Assembly (NCBI GenBank): GCA_033764335.1
Contig: JANRJC010000027.1
Coordinates: forward strand, 1-64,000
Length of the DNA stretch: 64,000 nt
Reading direction: 5' to 3'
Source: JAGQVA01 sp033764335
Lineage (GTDB): Bacteria > Bacteroidota > Bacteroidia > J057
Below are positions 60,162 through 64,000 of this stretch, piece by piece. How positions within the stretch are numbered: position 1 is the stretch's first letter; the number at the start of each line of letters is the position of its first letter. The notes under the pieces were generated by a model. The model saw nothing but the letters and a program-made list of their open reading frames with translations, ran no database searches and was not told the origin of the DNA. The translations under genes were made by a program, and so were the position numbers.

Positions 60162-60560
60162 TTATCGGAAGCTCTTATCCACCTCCACCGCCTCATACAA
60201 ATAGGCTCGTATCAGTTCCGGCTGGATTTCTTCGGGCTTCATAAAGGTTTTGATATAGACCTGTTTCCGATTTCCTTTTTCGAGAAACCCGATGTCGTCG
60301 TTGAGACGGTTTCCCTCGCAAAACCCTAATTGTACACCGTGTAGTTTTACCTTTCCCCACGGCACGGACGACGGCCAGATAAAACAAATGCGGCTGTGCC
60401 GCCAGTAGTAGGGCACATTGTAGGACAATTTTTCCCGGCACTCGGGAATACATTCCCAAATAATCTCCCGCAAAATATCCACCATCACCCGCTCGTGGTC
60501 GGGCAAATAATCCAAAAATTCTTCGATGGAACGGAATTTTACACTTTGCATCGCAGCCAT
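60162..60560 (-). CDS. DUF1801-family protein
   Basis: From the ATG at 60560 the product is 132 residues; ATGs at 60551 and 60602 are alternatives. It has the DUF1801 (YdhG/frataxin-like fold) pattern: EEFLDYLPDHERVMVDILREIIWECIPECREKLSYNVPYYW near the start, and GVQLGFCEGNRLND near residues 75-88. Members are small cytoplasmic proteins of uncertain function; some have been linked to iron delivery but this is not settled. It is divergent from the methylmalonyl-CoA mutase genes and shares a 117-base spacer with them. Confidence 0.75.
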   Translation of the reverse strand: MAAMQSVKFRSIEEFLDYLPDHERVMVDILREIIWECIPECREKLSYNVPYYWRHSRICFIWPSSVPWGKVKLHGVQLGFCEGNRLNDDIGFLEKGNRKQVYIKTFMKPEEIQPELIRAYLYEAVEVDKSFR

Positions 60561-60677
60561 AAAATTTGAGTTACTATTTAGCGGAAACAGTCGCAATCCC
60601 AAGCCTGAATATAACCCGACATTCTGTTTTTCGGAAAAATCCTGTTAGTTTACATACTTTCTTCACAACCGACGATT

Positions 60678-62447
60678 ATGAGTTTACCGTTGTTTCCGGA
60701 ATTTCCGCCGGTATCTTCGGAAGAATGGCGAAAACAGGCCGAAGCTGCGCTAAAAGGCAAAAATATCGAGTCGCTGCGCTTTTCTCCCGAACCGGGTCTG
60801 AACCTCGCGCCCTGGTACCGGGCGGAGGACTTACAAAGTATTGCCCATGAACTAACTCTTCTTCCCGGCAAATTTCCCTTTCGCCGGGGCAACCGCTTCC
60901 ACGCGCATGGCCCCGGCTGGCAACTGACCCAGGAAATCAGTGCCGACCAGCCAGGGGCGTTACAACGACTGGGAGAGGCACTCCCCGAAAACCCTGACGC
61001 TATCGCACTGACCGGCTATTACCGCCTGCCCGAAGTAAAAGAACTCGAGCCGCTGCTCGCACGTTTCCCCTTTCCGACCACGGCCCTCCACCTTGAAGTA
61101 AACCAACGTCCCGTGCTCACGGTTCTGGAACTGGTCAAAATCCTGCGGGTCCGGAAAATGAAAAACGACCTTCTCACCGGCACTTTATACAACGATCCCA
61201 TATCCACGGCGGCAGCAGCGGGAAAAGCCGTTCACCCTGTCGAAATGGCTCATTGTGAAGGAGGAATCATTAATGGCCGTAACCTGCCCCACTTCCGCAC
61301 CCTCGGGCTGGATTTTTCGTGGGTTCAGGAAATGGGAGGAACCATCACCGATGAAATCGCCTTTGCGCTGGCGGCGATAACCGATTACCTGGATTTTTTT
61401 GAAGAAACAAAATCCGTATTGACCCGAAAAGAAATCCTCGAAAATGTGGCCTTTACCTTTTCCATCGGGAGCGATTTTTTTATGGAAACGGCCAAACTGA
61501 GGGTTTTCCGAATCTTGTACGCACAACTCATCGCCGCCTGGGGTGAAACCCGCGCCGACCTGCAATCGCCTTTCCTCCTTAGCCGCACTTCCCGGCAAAA
61601 TCTCAGCCTTTATGATAGCCACAACAACCTGCTACGAGGAACAACGGCAGCCCTTTCCGCGATTATCGGCGGTACAAATGCCCTCATCGTCACGGCTTTT
61701 GACCGGATGAAAGGGCCCGAAACCGCTCAGTCGGCGCGGCTTTCCCGCAATATTCAACACCTCCTCCGCCACGAATCCTACCTGGACAAAGTCACCGACC
61801 CCGGAGGCGGTTCCTGGTACCTCGAAGTCCTCACCGAACAACTCGCCGAAAACGCTTGGTCCCGTTTTCAGAAAATCGAAAAACTCGGCGGTTTTACCCG
61901 TATGATGAAAGAAGGACAGATTTTACAACTGCTGGAACATTCTGCCGAAAACAAAGATACCGACCTCTCCACCCGCAAATCGGTCATGGTAGGGGTTAAT
62001 CATTATCCCAACCCCTCCGAAATGCTCTCAGAGGTCAAAGCCCATGAATTACTCTCCCCTTACGAAACGCTACGCCTGGAGACCGACAAACAGACTGCAA
62101 AAAACGGGAAACGACCGATAGTATTTCTCTTCGGATTTGGCGACGTGAAAATGGGCAATGCCCGCAAACAATTTGCCCGCGACCTTCTGAGTTGCCTCGG
62201 ACTGGAAATCGTGGAGGAAGGCTCCTTAGCCCCGCTTCAACCCCGTATCGCTGTCCTATGCAGCAGCGATGCCGACTATAAAACCACCGGAAAAACGATA
62301 CTAGCACAGGCGCGTGAACAGGCCCCCCGCGCCCTAATCGTTGTGGCGGGCCATCCCGAAAAAGTAGAAATCACCGGAGCCGACGAATACATTTATTTCG
62401 GAATGAATGCACTCACCTTTTTACAAAAAATCGCCGCCCGACTATGA
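60678..62447 (+). CDS. mutA: Methylmalonyl-CoA mutase small subunit
   Basis: The 589-residue product has the TIM-barrel half of the mutase family (VEMAHCEGGIINGRNLP near 189-205, WVQEMGGTITDEIAFAL near 215-231, DPGGGSWYLE near 374-383). Its C-terminal flavodoxin-like domain reads FGFGDVKMGN where catalytic subunits have D-x-H-x-x-G, so it lacks the cobalamin-ligand histidine, as expected for the non-catalytic small chain. With MutB it forms the heterodimer that interconverts methylmalonyl-CoA and succinyl-CoA. The stop overlaps the mutB start (ATGA), so translation is coupled. Confidence 0.93.
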   Translation: MSLPLFPEFPPVSSEEWRKQAEAALKGKNIESLRFSPEPGLNLAPWYRAEDLQSIAHELTLLPGKFPFRRGNRFHAHGPGWQLTQEISADQPGALQRLGEALPENPDAIALTGYYRLPEVKELEPLLARFPFPTTALHLEVNQRPVLTVLELVKILRVRKMKNDLLTGTLYNDPISTAAAAGKAVHPVEMAHCEGGIINGRNLPHFRTLGLDFSWVQEMGGTITDEIAFALAAITDYLDFFEETKSVLTRKEILENVAFTFSIGSDFFMETAKLRVFRILYAQLIAAWGETRADLQSPFLLSRTSRQNLSLYDSHNNLLRGTTAALSAIIGGTNALIVTAFDRMKGPETAQSARLSRNIQHLLRHESYLDKVTDPGGGSWYLEVLTEQLAENAWSRFQKIEKLGGFTRMMKEGQILQLLEHSAENKDTDLSTRKSVMVGVNHYPNPSEMLSEVKAHELLSPYETLRLETDKQTAKNGKRPIVFLFGFGDVKMGNARKQFARDLLSCLGLEIVEEGSLAPLQPRIAVLCSSDADYKTTGKTILAQAREQAPRALIVVAGHPEKVEITGADEYIYFGMNALTFLQKIAARL

Positions 62448-64000
62448 GACCCAAATTTGAAAATATTCCCTATAAAAACCCAACTCGCATTCGCGAGGTG
62501 GCCATCGAGTCCGACGAACCCGAAAAACCCGCGTGGAAAACACCGGAAGGCCTGGGTATAAAAAAAGTATATACACCCGAAGACCTCAAAGAGCTAGAAC
62601 ATCTGCAATACGCCGCAGGAGTGCCGCCTTTTCTCCGAGGTCCCTACCCTACTATGTACGTCCAACAACCCTGGACCATTCGCCAGTACGCAGGTTTTTC
62701 GACCGCAGAAGAATCCAATGCCTTTTATCGTCGAAACCTCGCCGCCGGGCAAAAAGGACTTTCCGTCGCCTTTGATCTCGCCACACACCGGGGGTACGAC
62801 TCCGACCATGCCCGTGTGGTCGGCGACGTCGGAAAAGCCGGAGTGGCCATTGATTCGGTGGAGGATATGAAAATTCTATTTGACCAGATTCCCCTCGACC
62901 AGATGTCGGTTTCCATGACCATGAACGGCGCGGTAATACCCGTTCTGGCCTTTTTTATCGTAGCCGCCGAAGAACAAGGCGTAAAACCCGAACAACTGAA
63001 CGGCACGATACAAAACGACATCCTCAAGGAGTTTATGGTGCGAAATACCTATATCTATCCGCCCGAACCTTCGATGCGCATTGTGAGCGATATATTTGCC
63101 TATACCTCACAGTTTATGCCTCGGTTTAACTCCATCTCTGTCAGCGGTTATCACATGCAGGAAGCCGGAGCCACCGCCGATCTGGAACTGGCTTATACCC
63201 TCGCCGACGGGCTGGAATACCTTCGCGCCGGCCTCAAGGCCGGGTTAAAAGTGGACGATTTTGCTCCGAGGATATCCTTCTTCTGGGCCATCGGGATGAA
63301 TTTTTTTATGGAAATCGCCAAAATGCGGGCAGCGCGGATGTTGTGGGCAAAAATGGTCAAAACTTTTCACCCGGAAAACCCCAAATCCTTGTCCTTACGC
63401 ACCCATTGCCAGACCTCGGGCTGGAGCCTTACCGAGCAGGATCCACTCAACAATATCTCCCGCACCTGTGTGGAGGCTCTGGCTGCGGTTTTTGGCCATA
63501 CACAATCGTTGCACACCAACAGTTTTGACGAGGCCATTGCCCTGCCTACCGATTTTTCGGCGCGTATTGCCCGCAACACCCAGCTTTACCTTCAGGAGGA
63601 AACCGGAATTACCCATTCGGTGGATCCCTGGGCGGGATCTTATTATGTGGAGCGGCTGACGCACGAACTGGCCCATAAAGCCTGGGCTTTGATCCAGGAA
63701 GTCGAAAACCTCGGCGGAATGACTCAGGCCATTGAAGCCGGAATCCCCAAAATGCGCATCGAAGAAGCCGCCACCCGCAAACAAGCGCGGATAGACTCCG
63801 GGCAGGAGGTGATCGTCGGAGTAAACCGGTATAAAACCGCCGAACGTGCAGAATTTGAGATACGAGAAGTGGATAATGTATCGGTGCGGGAGGCTCAAAT
63901 CCGGCGGCTGGAAGAAATAAAAGCCCGGCGCGACAGTGCAGCGGTAACCGCAACCCTGGAAAACCTGACGAAAGCCGCACAAACCGGAGAAGACAATCTT
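62444..64000 (+). CDS. mutB: Methylmalonyl-CoA mutase large subunit, 3' end outside window
   Basis: The frame starts at the ATG overlapping the mutA stop and stays open for 519 codons to the window edge. The substrate channel and barrel motifs of the catalytic chain are plain: MYVQQPWTIRQYAGFSTAEESN near 73-94, LSVAFDLATHRGYDSDHARV near 105-124, SMTMNGAVIP near 157-166, SVSGYHMQEAGATA near 228-241, and THCQTSGWSLTEQDP near 317-331. The C-terminal cobalamin-binding domain must lie beyond base 64000. The enzyme rearranges (R)-methylmalonyl-CoA to succinyl-CoA with adenosylcobalamin, in propionate metabolism. Confidence 0.93.
   Translation, partial: MRPKFENIPYKNPTRIREVAIESDEPEKPAWKTPEGLGIKKVYTPEDLKELEHLQYAAGVPPFLRGPYPTMYVQQPWTIRQYAGFSTAEESNAFYRRNLAAGQKGLSVAFDLATHRGYDSDHARVVGDVGKAGVAIDSVEDMKILFDQIPLDQMSVSMTMNGAVIPVLAFFIVAAEEQGVKPEQLNGTIQNDILKEFMVRNTYIYPPEPSMRIVSDIFAYTSQFMPRFNSISVSGYHMQEAGATADLELAYTLADGLEYLRAGLKAGLKVDDFAPRISFFWAIGMNFFMEIAKMRAARMLWAKMVKTFHPENPKSLSLRTHCQTSGWSLTEQDPLNNISRTCVEALAAVFGHTQSLHTNSFDEAIALPTDFSARIARNTQLYLQEETGITHSVDPWAGSYYVERLTHELAHKAWALIQEVENLGGMTQAIEAGIPKMRIEEAATRKQARIDSGQEVIVGVNRYKTAERAEFEIREVDNVSVREAQIRRLEEIKARRDSAAVTATLENLTKAAQTGEDNL

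Overview
The window comes from a member of the Bacteroidota, most likely a Saprospiria- or Cytophagia-like environmental bacterium. The lineage call rests on a SusC/SusD pair with an ECF sigma factor and an anti-sigma-like protein, type IX secretion (T9SS) C-terminal sorting domains, promoters of the TTTG-N19-TAnnTTTG type, BatB/BatC-like genes, an S1 protein with an Asp-rich N-terminus, and a two-subunit methylmalonyl-CoA mutase. No tRNA, rRNA or CRISPR array was seen. The genus cannot be fixed from this sequence.

Layout. 1-2.3 kb is disturbed: the end of an IS4-type transposase abuts a headless T9SS sorting-domain fragment, followed by a small outer-membrane protein and an orphan MNT nucleotidyltransferase. 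2.4-18 kb is housekeeping: pyrR-pyrB, an LptF/LptG permease, a BatB/BatC pair, an aminotransferase, an OmpA/TPR lipoprotein, rpsA, udk, rdgB, a lone short nuoG and a serine hydrolase. 18.4-24.8 kb is a TetR-controlled RND efflux locus (TetR, TolC, membrane-fusion lipoprotein, RND pump), with near-identical palindromes before tetR and before tolC. 24.9-36 kb is a carbohydrate or macromolecule uptake region: a two-domain esterase interrupted by an amber codon, then on the minus strand sigma factor, anti-sigma-like TPR protein, SusC, SusD and an FG-GAP/ASPIC lipoprotein. 36-44.4 kb holds an iron alcohol dehydrogenase, 6-phosphofructokinase, a thioredoxin-fold/SPOR protein, higBA, an IscA/ErpA-type Fe-S protein, and a Crp/Fnr regulator directly upstream of cydAB.

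44.4-50.4 kb is accessory: a frameshifted AlbA/Schlafen-type ATP-binding protein, an EF-hand-like lipoprotein, a small membrane ORF, a methyltransferase, and a sulfur-handling pair (single rhodanese, then metallo-beta-lactamase plus two rhodanese domains) with a CRP-like palindrome about 42 bases before its predicted start site. 50.5-54.9 kb is the most unusual unit: four closely spaced minus-strand genes encoding an apparently cytoplasmic trypsin-like protease, an unrecognised 266-residue protein, a TPR sensor kinase and a LuxR-type response regulator. 55.1-60 kb is one 1642-residue secreted subtilisin with a T9SS tail. The window ends in mutA and a mutB that runs off the edge.

Main points for a second look: the protease/two-component cluster, the TetR operator pair, the CRP-like site before the sulfur genes, the amber codon in the esterase, the frameshift in the AlbA-type gene, and a set of intergenic G/C-run hairpins, including a roughly 100-base inverted pair between the efflux adaptor and pump genes. 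All assignments are from reading the sequence; no database search was run.
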